From Acidobacteriota bacterium (lineage in GTDB: Bacteria > Acidobacteriota > Terriglobia > Terriglobales > Acidobacteriaceae): 19,878 nucleotides of DNA. Below the pieces are notes generated by a model that saw only the letters and a list, made by a program, of their open reading frames with translations, searched no databases and was not told the DNA's origin. This document shows positions 7,904 through 15,378 of this stretch, piece by piece (the first letter of the stretch is position 1; every line of letters begins with the position of its first letter). A program made the position numbers and the translations under genes. The stretch covers positions 1-19,878 of the forward strand of contig JAEKKE010000137.1 in the NCBI GenBank assembly GCA_019510535.1, in the 5' to 3' direction.

Positions 7904-8521
7904 TCAGGCAAGGTTCAACGCTTTCTTCAACGTTCCCCTCTCCTTTTGAATCTTTTCCTGCAATAACGTAATGGCATAAATGAGCTGCTCTGGACGGGGT
8001 GGACACCCTGGCACGTAGACGTCAACCGGGATGACCTGGTTTACGCCCTGCATCAGTGCATAGTTGTTAAACACGCCTCCCGAGGTTGCGCACGCACCCA
8101 TCGAGATAACCCACTTCGGCTCTGGCATCTGCTCATATAAGCGGCGAATCACGGGAGCCATCTTCTGCGAGACACGGCCTGCGATCACCATCAAATCGCT
8201 TTGCCGCGGTGAAGGACGGAAGACCTCAGCGCCAAAACGCGCGATGTCGTACCGCGAACCACCCATGGACATCATCTCGATCGCACAGCAAGCCAGGCCA
8301 AAGGTCATAGGCCATACCGAATTCTTTCGAACCCAGTTAATGGCCGCGTCCATAGAGGCCAAAACGACGCCCTCTGGCTGATCGTAGCCCCACGACACCT
8401 CTTCCAGCTTTTCGCGATTCTTGCCAAAGCTGTCCAAGCTGCCAAAGAGATAGCGATCATTCTTTTCGGGCCCGTTCATCGGGCGGCCATTGCTCGTGGT
8501 TTCCTGCGCCGGAGTGCTCAT
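7904..8521 (-). CDS. nuoB: NADH-quinone oxidoreductase subunit B
   Basis: Peripheral-arm subunit of complex I that carries iron-sulfur cluster N2, the last electron carrier before quinone. All four cluster ligands are present: the Cys78-Cys79 pair in FGLACCAIEMM, Cys144 in GACATSGG and Cys173 in PGCPPRPEQ. The first 45 or so residues are a polar extension, as in several longer NuoB proteins. There are no neighbouring nuo genes: an unrelated secreted protein lies upstream and the OmpA-like gene downstream. It is therefore a lone nuoB, either the genome's only copy separated from the rest of complex I or a second copy. The start at 8521 lacks a well-spaced ribosome site but has a -10-like element directly in front, suggesting a leaderless mRNA. 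Confidence 0.93.
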   Translation of the reverse strand: MSTPAQETTSNGRPMNGPEKNDRYLFGSLDSFGKNREKLEEVSWGYDQPEGVVLASMDAAINWVRKNSVWPMTFGLACCAIEMMSMGGSRYDIARFGAEVFRPSPRQSDLMVIAGRVSQKMAPVIRRLYEQMPEPKWVISMGACATSGGVFNNYALMQGVNQVIPVDVYVPGCPPRPEQLIYAITLLQEKIQKERGTLKKALNLA

Positions 8522-8527
8522 ACTCTC

Positions 8528-8557
8528 AATATATAGAAGGGATTACGCGGATGTGGA
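8528..8557 (-). promoter_or_regulatory. Candidate leaderless promoter of nuoB
   Basis: On the - strand, TCCACA (8552-8557) and TATATT (8528-8533) are separated by 18 nt. The -10 ends six bases before the ATG of nuoB, so transcription would begin at or next to the start codon. The gene has no properly spaced Shine-Dalgarno sequence. Both facts fit a leaderless transcript, but the -35 match is only four of six. Confidence 0.45.
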
Positions 8558-8617
8558 ACCAGCCCAGAATCTCCCCTATCTGTCATGATGCCTGTCGAAC
8601 CCGAGATGTTGCCTGTT

Positions 8618-9298
8618 TTATCTGCAGAACACCCTATTTCCTATGTTATTTTCCGGCAGCCTGAGCGATATTCGGAATCGAAACCATATGATGCGCCCGA
8701 GGGGAGAAATCGTTTCACCGCGTGTAGCCACCACTGAATGGGCGGTTTCACTCAGATGCGAGGCGACCATTGCCGCCAGGCCTGCCTGATCTGCCGTGCC
8801 CGCAAAAATCTTGGCGTCCAGAATACGAAGTTCTCCGGACTGCGCCTGCTGCACCAGGGACGTCAACCGTCCTTCTGCCGAACGACGTGAAACAGAATCC
8901 TGAGCCCCGATGTAATTGTTATAAGCCATTATGAGCCTGTTGAAAGCATCAGACTCTGCAACAAAACGGAAGTTGCGTGGATTCCAGGCAATCGCGTCCT
9001 GAGCACGAAAGCTGAAGTCCGTCGAGACGGCTAATGGCGTTACCGACTGATAAGGGGGCGTCGCAAGTTCGGCATAGTCATGCTGCGGACGAGGTTTTCC
9101 TATCGGCAGCACACGCAATAGCCACCCGGAAGGTAACGGGTCGAGTACGAGCTCCAGATTGCTGCTGATCGCATGGCGATAGGTCTGGCCATACGAGACT
9201 TCCCCCTCAAAGCTCGAGACCGTGCATTGTTGGTTCTGTCCCCAGACTGTTAACGAAATGCATAACAGCGCAAGGATACTGAAGTGCCTAGCTCGCAT
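8618..9298 (-). CDS. Exported protein of unknown function, overlaps glnD
   Basis: A 226-residue protein I do not recognise. It has a clear signal peptide (MRARHF then a hydrophobic stretch to about residue 20). The mature part begins with Cys25 and ends with Cys225 next to the last residue, so a terminal disulfide is possible. The N-terminal half looks beta-rich (FEGEVSYGQTYRH, LELVLDPLPSGWLLRVLP). The middle (about 108-165) is probably helical. No membrane segment, repeat or catalytic motif stands out. The start codon lies inside the last 11 bases of glnD, so translation is likely coupled to glnD. This links a periplasmic or surface protein to the nitrogen-sensing operon; whether that is functional is unknown. 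Confidence 0.75.
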   Translation of the reverse strand: MRARHFSILALLCISLTVWGQNQQCTVSSFEGEVSYGQTYRHAISSNLELVLDPLPSGWLLRVLPIGKPRPQHDYAELATPPYQSVTPLAVSTDFSFRAQDAIAWNPRNFRFVAESDAFNRLIMAYNNYIGAQDSVSRRSAEGRLTSLVQQAQSGELRILDAKIFAGTADQAGLAAMVASHLSETAHSVVATRGETISPLGRIIWFRFRISLRLPENNIGNRVFCR

Positions 9299-11909
9299 TA
9301 TCCCTGACCGCCTTGAGCAACGTTTCCTTCAGCTGGACCTGATCGGTCTGGCTGAGCTTGCCCCCTTCGTGCGTCAGATAAAACACGTCAATGGCGGTAT
9401 CTCCTTCGGTATCGATCAATGCGACCTCAATGTTGCAGCCAAACGTTGCCAGAGCCTCACTGAGGGCATGAAGCAGGCCTGGAACATCCTGGGCCACCAC
9501 CTGCAGCAGTGTGCAGTGCGTCGAGGCGATGTCATCGAAACTGATAGCCGTCTCTACGGTGACGAGCGGCGCACGTCTTCGGGTACGGCGCCGGCCGGCA
9601 AGAAACTTCGCCAGAGGAATCTCTCCGCCGGCTACCTTACGCACGCTCTCCAGGAACGGCTCACGTTCGCTGGGATTGAGCTCCAGGGTCCGAAAACTAT
9701 CGGTAAAGTGAAAACTGTCGACGACGATACCGCTGGCATCAGAAAACGCGTCCGCGGTGACGATGTTCATGCCCCAACCCGTGAGAGCACCGGTCATGGC
9801 CGCAAAGAGCATGGGACGGTCTTTGGCGATCAGCGTTATCTCCCAGTCAGCGCTGCTCTGCTGAAGACTGAGCTGTATCGAACCGTCCTGAGCTCTCTCA
9901 GCCATCTGAAAGTGAACGCGGATTTCGTCCGGCGTCCTCGTGTGCAGGTAGCGCTGGGGAAAGCCATCAAGAAACTCGCGGATAGATTCGGCCTTGGAGG
10001 GCTGCAGTGCAGTGACGCGGCGGACGAGCTCACGCTCCATCTTCGTGTCCACGCGGTCCTCATCCACGCTGCGATCCAGATAGTTGGAGGTTGCCATATA
10101 CAACCGCCAGAGATTCTCGGCCTTCCATGGAGTCAAGGCATCAGGATGGACGGCATTGATGTCAGCGTAGGTAAAGACCACCAGCATGCGGAGCTGCTCA
10201 TGTGTCTGCACCTTGGAGGCAAAGATGCGTACCGTCTCCTGATCAAAAATGTCGCGGCGGAGTGCATTCGACATCTCCAGATGATTCTGGATGAGCGACA
10301 GGACCAGGCCGGTCTCATGCAGATCAAACTCCAGACGCGAGCAGACGCTTTGCGCCATACGCGAGCTCTCCACCGCGTGGTCGTCGCCGCTGCGTCCTTT
10401 GCCTGTATCGTGCAGTAGGGCTGCCAGATACAGTAGGGCGGTGTGCTCGATTTCATCGCGAATGATCCCGAACTTCTTCGCCCACTCTGAAAGGGGGCCT
10501 TCCACAACCCGCGGCAGACCATGCAGGGTGTCAATCAGCAGGAAGGTGTGCTCATCCACGGTGTACCGATGGTAAGCATCGCGAATCACCAGAGCGTCAA
10601 TGCCGTGAAACTCCGGCAACATCAACTCCAGGATGCCCAGGGCATGCATAGTACGCAGAGCCTGGCCTGCAAATGGGCCGGTCAGGATGGCGCTTAGGTG
10701 TCTCCACAAAGCGGGGCCATCCTCAAGACTGGCAGAGAGCATTGGAAGCGCATCTGCAAGACGCATCTCCGCATTACGGCTGAGGCGCGGGCCTTGGGCG
10801 GCGATCGCTTCAAAGATAGCAAGCACCGTCTCCATCTCATGCGCGGGATCCATCCCCTTTTCCGCCTTGTCGATAACGACAATTCCCCGCTCCACACGAA
10901 AACCGTTGGGCGCCTGCCTCCCGCCGGGCTTCAGACCGAATGCCAGTGCAGCGAGGCTCTTTTTCTGTGGGATCTCATCGAGCAGTTGCAATGTGCGGCG
11001 CTCAATGCTGCGTGCATGGCGAAAATAGTTCCGCATCCAGTAAGCAGCATCTGCTTTCCCTCGGCCGCTGAGACCGATGCGGGCGGAGGCGGCTCCATCC
11101 TGAGCCTGCCAGTCCAACACATTGTCATCCCGGTCATGACGGTAGTGCAGGTAGGCGCGCACGGTCTTCAGAAAGTCGACCGCTTCAGAAAACTCGGCAT
11201 CGTCCGCGATGGGAAACGCAGGAACAGGCTTCCCCTTGCCGTCCGCCGCCAGCTTGAGAATCTGTGGCAGCCAGGCGCAGACATGCGCATCACGAAGGCC
11301 ACCCGGGCATTCCTTGATATTGGGTTCGAGATGAAAGAGTGTGTTGCCGTAACGGGTATGGCGCTCTGCGGTCATCTCCTGCAGTTGGGCCAGAAGCCCT
11401 GTGCTTTCCTTTGCCAGAAGACGCGGCAACAGCCTCTCAGTGAGCGCTGCGTAGAGTTCCTGGCTGCCCGTAAGAAAACGATGATCGAGCATGGCGATGG
11501 CAAACTCGACATTACTCGGGTCGAACCGTTCGCATTCCAGCAGAGACCGTGTCACCGGGGCCAGACGAATACCGCAGTCCCACATCTGCTGTGAGAGCAT
11601 CCGCACGCCGTCGGTCAAGGCCTTGGTTGGCTTGGCATCGTTCAGCAACACCAACAGGTCAACATCCGAGCAGGGATAGAGCTCCTGCCGGCCATAGCCG
11701 CCAATCGCTATTAGCGCGGCGGCATCTCCCAGTCCGGTGGATTGCCATAACGCTTGTACGACTTCGTCGACGGCAATCGATCGTGCGGCAACCATCCGCG
11801 AGCCGTCGGGCAGCTTTTCAAAGATCCGCCGAATCGTCTCCATCTGGTGCTCATAGATCTCACGCACCGGGGACGTGGCCTTGCTTGCGGGCTGTGACTT
11901 TAAAGACAT
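9288..11909 (-). CDS. glnD: PII uridylyltransferase / uridylyl-removing enzyme
   Basis: Senses glutamine and adds or removes UMP on PII. The 873-residue protein has the standard order: a nucleotidyltransferase domain with GGYGRQELYPCSDVD (about 70-84, with the paired acidic metal ligands), a helical linker, an HD hydrolase domain with HDTGKG (His-Asp about 499-500) and DDHAVESS, and two ACT domains near 688 and 801 for glutamine binding. It follows the PII gene by 63 nt, its natural substrate. The transferase, hydrolase and sensor motifs all look intact, so both activities are expected. The start codon abuts a 12-bp hairpin and has no well-placed ribosome site. A later Met23 is possible but would trim only a non-conserved leader. 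Confidence 0.95.
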   Translation of the reverse strand: MSLKSQPASKATSPVREIYEHQMETIRRIFEKLPDGSRMVAARSIAVDEVVQALWQSTGLGDAAALIAIGGYGRQELYPCSDVDLLVLLNDAKPTKALTDGVRMLSQQMWDCGIRLAPVTRSLLECERFDPSNVEFAIAMLDHRFLTGSQELYAALTERLLPRLLAKESTGLLAQLQEMTAERHTRYGNTLFHLEPNIKECPGGLRDAHVCAWLPQILKLAADGKGKPVPAFPIADDAEFSEAVDFLKTVRAYLHYRHDRDDNVLDWQAQDGAASARIGLSGRGKADAAYWMRNYFRHARSIERRTLQLLDEIPQKKSLAALAFGLKPGGRQAPNGFRVERGIVVIDKAEKGMDPAHEMETVLAIFEAIAAQGPRLSRNAEMRLADALPMLSASLEDGPALWRHLSAILTGPFAGQALRTMHALGILELMLPEFHGIDALVIRDAYHRYTVDEHTFLLIDTLHGLPRVVEGPLSEWAKKFGIIRDEIEHTALLYLAALLHDTGKGRSGDDHAVESSRMAQSVCSRLEFDLHETGLVLSLIQNHLEMSNALRRDIFDQETVRIFASKVQTHEQLRMLVVFTYADINAVHPDALTPWKAENLWRLYMATSNYLDRSVDEDRVDTKMERELVRRVTALQPSKAESIREFLDGFPQRYLHTRTPDEIRVHFQMAERAQDGSIQLSLQQSSADWEITLIAKDRPMLFAAMTGALTGWGMNIVTADAFSDASGIVVDSFHFTDSFRTLELNPSEREPFLESVRKVAGGEIPLAKFLAGRRRTRRRAPLVTVETAISFDDIASTHCTLLQVVAQDVPGLLHALSEALATFGCNIEVALIDTEGDTAIDVFYLTHEGGKLSQTDQVQLKETLLKAVRDNAS

Positions 11910-11948
11910 TCGCTGTATGCCGTGTATGAAGCTCCAGCATACAGCGAA
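11909..11948 (-). promoter_or_regulatory. Perfect 12-bp hairpin abutting the glnD start codon
   Basis: TTCGCTGTATGC (11909-11920) and GCATACAGCGAA (11937-11948) pair perfectly around a 16-nt loop. On the transcript the final base of the 3' arm is the A of the glnD AUG. A GGAG lies in the loop, 22 nt from the start and too far in linear sequence to serve normally. No T-run follows. It could reduce glnD translation relative to amtB and PII, or protect the upstream mRNA end. Confidence 0.55.
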
Positions 11949-11972
11949 GTGAGAGGAATGTTGAGGAAGGAG

Positions 11973-12311
11973 TTAGATGGCAATCTCACCGCGCTCTTCG
12001 TTGCGAATCCGGATCACCTCGTCTACACGGGAGACGAAGATCTTGCCATCGCCGATCTTGCCGGTCTGAGCAGCCGCGATGATGGCATTAATTGCCTTCT
12101 CGGCAATATCGTCAGCAACAACGGTCTCGATCTTGATCTTTGGGAGCAGGTCCACAGAGTATTCGCGACCGCGATAGAACTCCGTGTGACCCTTCTGGCG
12201 ACCGTGGCCGCGTGCTTCCAGGATGGTCATTCCCTGCACGCCGATCTCGACCAGAGCGTCTTTTACTGCATCCAGTTTTCCGGGTTGAATCACCGCTTCA
12301 ATCTTCAGCAT
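11973..12311 (-). CDS. glnK: Nitrogen regulatory protein PII
   Basis: A 112-residue trimeric signal protein that binds ATP/ADP and 2-oxoglutarate and blocks the ammonium channel when nitrogen is plentiful. MLKIEAVI opens the first strand. The T-loop is complete (GHGRQKGHTEFYRGREY, 35-51), with Tyr46 and the uridylylation site Tyr51 conserved, which agrees with glnD next door. GKIGDGKIFV near residue 84 is the second PII signature region. The start at 12311 gives the standard family length; the frame is open further upstream into amtB, but that extension is not PII sequence. It lies 31 nt after amtB. Called glnK rather than glnB because of the amtB linkage. Confidence 0.95.
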   Translation of the reverse strand: MLKIEAVIQPGKLDAVKDALVEIGVQGMTILEARGHGRQKGHTEFYRGREYSVDLLPKIKIETVVADDIAEKAINAIIAAAQTGKIGDGKIFVSRVDEVIRIRNEERGEIAI

Positions 12312-12342
12312 CGTTTCAGTCCTTTTTCCGTGCGGCGCGTGC

Positions 12343-13704
12343 TTAGTGCGCCGAAGCCTCTGCGTGGTAGCCCTCTTCTCCGTGCTGCGACAGGTCAAGG
12401 CCAATCGCCTCATCTTCCGGCGAAACCCGCAGACCAATCAGCTTATCAACAATGAAGAGCAGGATGAGTGTTCCGACGATAGAGATACCCCACGCCAGCC
12501 CCACACCAATGGCCTGGTTGAGCACCTGCGTGTGGTTTCCCTCGAAGAAGCCCGTCGCCTTCCCTGCTCCGAGCAGCGGATTGATGGAGCTGTTGGCGAA
12601 GATACCGGTCAGGATGGCGCCCAGTGTTCCGCCCGCGCCGTGGACACCGAAGGCGTCCAAAGAGTCGTCGTAACCGAAGATGTTCTTTACCTTCACAACC
12701 ATGTAGAAGCAGAAGACACCGGCAATCGCGCCGATGGCCAGAGCGCTCATCGGGGTCACAAAGCCGGCTGCCGGTGTAATGGCAACCAGTCCGGCGACGG
12801 CGCCGGAGATACCGCCCAGAGCCGAAGGCTTACCGTTACGGAACCATTCCGCAGCCAGCCAGCCCAGCGCCGCAGCCGCAGCGCCAAAGTGCGTTGCCAC
12901 AAAGGCGGAAGTTGCCAGAGTACCGGAGGCCAGAGCGGACCCGGCGTTGAAGCCGAACCAACCCACCCACAGAAGACAGGCGCCGATAAAACTGAGAACC
13001 ACCGAGTGCGGCGGCATAGGCTCCTTGGGGAAGCCGATGCGCTTGCCGAGATAGATCGCTGTCACCAGCGCCGAGACACCGGACGTCACGTGCACCACGG
13101 TGCCGCCGGCAAAGTCCAGGCATGGGAACTTACCGCCGAGAGCCGCGTTCAGCAGGCCACCCTCGCCCCAGACCATATGTGCCATTGGGGAGTAGATAAA
13201 GAGCGCCCAGAGAACACTGAAGACCAGCATCGCCGAGAACTTCATACGCTCGGCAAAGGCGCCAGTGATAAGCGCCGGCGTAATGATGGCGAACATGAGC
13301 TGATACACCATGAAGGTCTGCTCGGGAATGGTCGCCGCATAGGTCGGATTCGGCGTCAGGCTAACACCTTTGAGAAACACGTGGTTGAAGCCGCCGATGA
13401 AGGCATTCCCATGGCCGAAGGCGAGAGAGTACATCACCACGGCCCACAGGACCGTGATGACCGCCATCATGGCGAAGGTCTGCATGAACGTACCGAGTAC
13501 ATTCTTCTTACGCACCAGACCGCCATAAAAGAGGGCAAGGCCCGGACCACTCATCATCAACACCAGCGCGGAACTGACCAGCATCCAGCTATTGTCGCCA
13601 GAGTCGACTTTAGGAGTGCTTGCTGCTTGTCCAAATGCAGGAGCGGTCGCCAGAACCAGCCCCAGGAGTACCGCTAGATACACTTTCACACTACGAAGAC
13701 GCAT
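12343..13704 (-). CDS. amtB: Ammonium transporter
   Basis: Trimeric Amt/MEP/Rh channel for ammonium uptake, 453 residues. A cleavable-looking signal (to about residue 27) precedes 11 expected transmembrane segments. The periplasm-facing NSWMLVSSALVL and FYGGLVRKKNVL motifs, the pore His205 (FAGGTVVHVTSG) and the second twin His355 (FGVHGAGGT) are present, as is the cytoplasmic tail EAIGLDLSQHGEEGY that contacts PII in the family. The frame is open to 13836, but ATG 13704 is preferred: AGGTGA lies about seven bases upstream, the protein then starts with a normal signal, and the longer form would overlap the promoter. ATG 13710 is too close to that ribosome site. First gene of amtB-glnK-glnD. 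Confidence 0.95.
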   Translation of the reverse strand: MRLRSVKVYLAVLLGLVLATAPAFGQAASTPKVDSGDNSWMLVSSALVLMMSGPGLALFYGGLVRKKNVLGTFMQTFAMMAVITVLWAVVMYSLAFGHGNAFIGGFNHVFLKGVSLTPNPTYAATIPEQTFMVYQLMFAIITPALITGAFAERMKFSAMLVFSVLWALFIYSPMAHMVWGEGGLLNAALGGKFPCLDFAGGTVVHVTSGVSALVTAIYLGKRIGFPKEPMPPHSVVLSFIGACLLWVGWFGFNAGSALASGTLATSAFVATHFGAAAAALGWLAAEWFRNGKPSALGGISGAVAGLVAITPAAGFVTPMSALAIGAIAGVFCFYMVVKVKNIFGYDDSLDAFGVHGAGGTLGAILTGIFANSSINPLLGAGKATGFFEGNHTQVLNQAIGVGLAWGISIVGTLILLFIVDKLIGLRVSPEDEAIGLDLSQHGEEGYHAEASAH

Positions 13705-13810
13705 GGACATTTCACCTGTTCTTCTACTGAAGGCCCTACGGGCTACCGAAAGCTCTGCAGACGAAGGCTGACGCCCATCGAAAGCATGCAGATGTTCCGT
13801 GGATGGCTCT

Positions 13811-13838
13811 ACTTTACACAATTGTGAACGCACCACAA
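13811..13838 (-). promoter_or_regulatory. Candidate amtB promoter with palindrome in the spacer
   Basis: On the - strand, TTGTGG (13833-13838) and TAAAGT (13811-13816) are 16 nt apart, giving a leader of about 100 nt. A perfect 10-bp palindrome CACAATTGTG (13817-13826) sits in the spacer directly against the -10. A repressor bound there would block RNA polymerase. GCACCA at 13830-13835 resembles an NtrC half-site but has no second half. I see no sigma-54 GG-N10-GC element. Confidence 0.4.
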
Positions 13839-13857
13839 AAGCTTTCTCTAGGGCGTG

Positions 13858-14142
13858 TCATCCGATTCGTAGTGCCAACAGCGACTCAGCGATAAATCGC
13901 CATTCCTCCTCGAGAGATCCTCGAAAAACGGACTTCCCTGCCCGGCCGTACCAGTAACCGGCGTTTCCCTCGTCACCTTCCTTACGGTGCAGGTAGGCAT
14001 GAACCCAGGCGCAATCCCCAAACTCCTCCACCTGGGCAACCTCATGCGCCGCATTCCAATCTCCATGGGCATCGTGCCACAAGGCACGCAGAGCTCGCGG
14101 CAGGCCCTCAGGCTTGCTGGCCATCATCTCTTCGACCGTCAT
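13858..14142 (-). CDS. Conserved small cytosolic protein
   Basis: A 94-residue protein starting MTVEEMMASK, with no signal peptide or membrane segment. It is rich in Trp, Glu and helix-forming residues (ALRALWHDAHGDWNAAHEVAQ; WVHAYLHRKEGDEGNAGYWYGRAG). I recognise this as a widespread small hypothetical family with conserved W-HAYLHRKEGD-NA-YWY-RA, resembling one or two TPR-like helical hairpins; that recollection is from memory and no function is known to me. Its ATG overlaps the stop of the esterase gene (ATGA at 14139-14142), so it is co-translated with it. The frame is open upstream to 14301, but that part lies within the esterase gene and is not of the family. Confidence 0.8.
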   Translation of the reverse strand: MTVEEMMASKPEGLPRALRALWHDAHGDWNAAHEVAQVEEFGDCAWVHAYLHRKEGDEGNAGYWYGRAGKSVFRGSLEEEWRFIAESLLALRIG

Positions 14143-15065
14143 GGCTTGGCCGCCCATCCATTGGCCTGGAGCCAGTGCAGCAACAGGTTTGGCCACTCCC
14201 GAAGCGCCGGATCTGCCTGGGCAAGACCGCTGCCATGCGAGCCATGCTGGAAGGCATGCAGCTCTACTGGAATCCCGGCCTTTACCAGTGCCTCGTACCA
14301 CAGGACGCTATTCATGACCGGCACGGTCTTATCGTCAGTTGTGGTGTAGAGGAAGGTTGGCGGCGTCTTCGAGTTCACTAGGCCGGTCAACGACATTTTT
14401 TCTACGAGCGCATCGTCTGGAGTCTCTCCAAGAAGCATCCTGCGCGAACCGGAGTGCATATATGGCGCGTCCAGACGAATAACGGGGTAGCACAGAATAA
14501 CGAAGTCCGGCCGGCTGTTCTCGTGGTCGATGGCATCACCGGTTGCAAGGCCATCGTCAAACAGCACGCCGGTAGACGCCGCCAGGTGGCCTCCTGCGGA
14601 CGATCCCATGATGCCAACCTTTTCTTTGTCGATGCCCCATTCTGCCGCGCGCGCACGCACCGTACGGATCGCACGCTGCGCATCGCCGATCTCAATGGGA
14701 TGGTGATACTTCGGCCCCAGACGGTACTTCAGTACGAATGCGGCTACCCCCTGCGCATTGAGCCACTGCGCAAACATGGTTCCCTCTTTTTCAGTCGCCA
14801 GGTGCGTATAGCCCCCGCCGGGAGCAACAACAACCGCGGCCTTGGTAGGGTTCTGAGCCGGAATATAAGCCGTAAGGGTCGGCTTGTCGTCATCGGCGTC
14901 TCCCTGCGCTCCAGGAGCATTCGGCCAAAGCAACATCGGTGCCGGAGCCGTTGTGGGGGTTGCGGGGCCACCCGGAGGATAGGCAACCGCTGGAGGAGGG
15001 GTTTGAGCATGTATGGAGACAGCCGCTGCAGACAGGACAAAACTCACAAGCGCGGAACGGAGCAT
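14139..15065 (-). CDS. Secreted alpha/beta-hydrolase, acetylxylan-esterase-like
   Basis: A 308-residue exported esterase. Signal peptide 1-20 (SAAAVSIHA), then a Pro-rich linker to about residue 43. The oxyanion-hole segment is PGGGYTHLA (82-90), the nucleophile is Ser156 in GSSAGGH, the acid is probably Asp245 in DDKTVPV, and the base is His277 in HGSHGSG. This arrangement matches the BD-FAE/acetylxylan-esterase group often annotated as endo-xylanase B or dienelactone-like. The natural substrate is probably an ester on plant polysaccharide, which fits the rhamnose genes upstream. The ribosome site GAGAGGTGA lies about nine bases before ATG. A 313-nt leader with strong alternative hairpins precedes it. 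It is followed by an overlapping small cytosolic protein. Confidence 0.87.
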   Translation of the reverse strand: MLRSALVSFVLSAAAVSIHAQTPPPAVAYPPGGPATPTTAPAPMLLWPNAPGAQGDADDDKPTLTAYIPAQNPTKAAVVVAPGGGYTHLATEKEGTMFAQWLNAQGVAAFVLKYRLGPKYHHPIEIGDAQRAIRTVRARAAEWGIDKEKVGIMGSSAGGHLAASTGVLFDDGLATGDAIDHENSRPDFVILCYPVIRLDAPYMHSGSRRMLLGETPDDALVEKMSLTGLVNSKTPPTFLYTTTDDKTVPVMNSVLWYEALVKAGIPVELHAFQHGSHGSGLAQADPALREWPNLLLHWLQANGWAAKP

Positions 15066-15378
15066 CGACGAAGATCACCTCTCGCCTACACCATGCCCGT
15101 TTGGATGCATGGCTTGCAACTGGAAATGGCTGTCATATCGGGAACCGTCTCATTTCGCGAGATGGATCTCCATAACAAGCCGGTTCAATGGGTACACATT
15201 ACCAGGTTCAGAGGCATTTTCCCTGTAGGTGTGGTGCAGGGATTCCACACCTATGGGCGTTTTCCGCAATGAAAACGCCGCTGCATGCCTCTTCCGGGAT
15301 ACTCAGCAACAGGGAAGATGCTCTAAACCCCAGCCGGAAGTACCGGCCGTAAGTTTTCGCCAGTCAGTGATCGGCTTT
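15066..15378 (-). promoter_or_regulatory. Non-coding leader of the esterase with stacked and alternative hairpins
   Basis: This 313-nt gap has no credible gene. Stem 1: GGCGTTTTC (15256-15264) with GAAAACGCC (15271-15279). Stem 2: TAGGTGTGG (15226-15234) with CCACACCTA (15245-15253). Stem 3: TCCCTG (15220-15225) with CAGGGA (15237-15242). Stems 2 and 3 interlock, so they should exclude each other. A 6-bp stem CCATGC/GCATGG lies nearer the start (15091-15112), and a short one at 15333-15347. Stem 1 may end the serine-hydrolase transcript, though it has no T-run on the - strand. A riboswitch-like switch is possible; I could not match any known class. No confident promoter was identified. Confidence 0.5.

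Noticed and set aside
7749..7966. Two short + strand open frames in the nuoB-OmpA gap
   Set aside because: They overlap each other in different frames, run into nuoB antisense, and have no ribosome site or recognisable sequence.
8568..8616. Repeated ACAGGCA in the gap before nuoB
   Set aside because: Two copies of seven bases with no symmetry or regular spacing to the promoter.
9222..10418. Open frame of 398 codons on the + strand opposite glnD
   Set aside because: Lies over the conserved HD and ACT domains of glnD; protein composition is not gene-like.
12312..12437. N-terminal extension of PII by 42 residues
   Set aside because: The added part is Arg-rich, overlaps the end of amtB and is absent from the PII family; ATG 12311 gives the standard 112 residues.
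12346..13677. Open frame of 443 codons on the + strand opposite amtB
   Set aside because: Very rich in Arg, His, Gln and Glu, the expected antisense image of a membrane protein; no motif.
13705..13836. N-terminal extension of the ammonium transporter
   Set aside because: It would place 44 charged residues before the signal sequence and overlap the candidate promoter.
13811..13857. Sigma-54 promoter or complete NtrC site upstream of amtB
   Set aside because: A single GCACCA half-site is present but the GG-N10-GC pattern and a second half-site are missing.
15182..15210. Direct repeat TGAACC (- strand) 23 nt apart upstream of the esterase
   Set aside because: Only six bases, easily due to chance; no palindromic operator around it.
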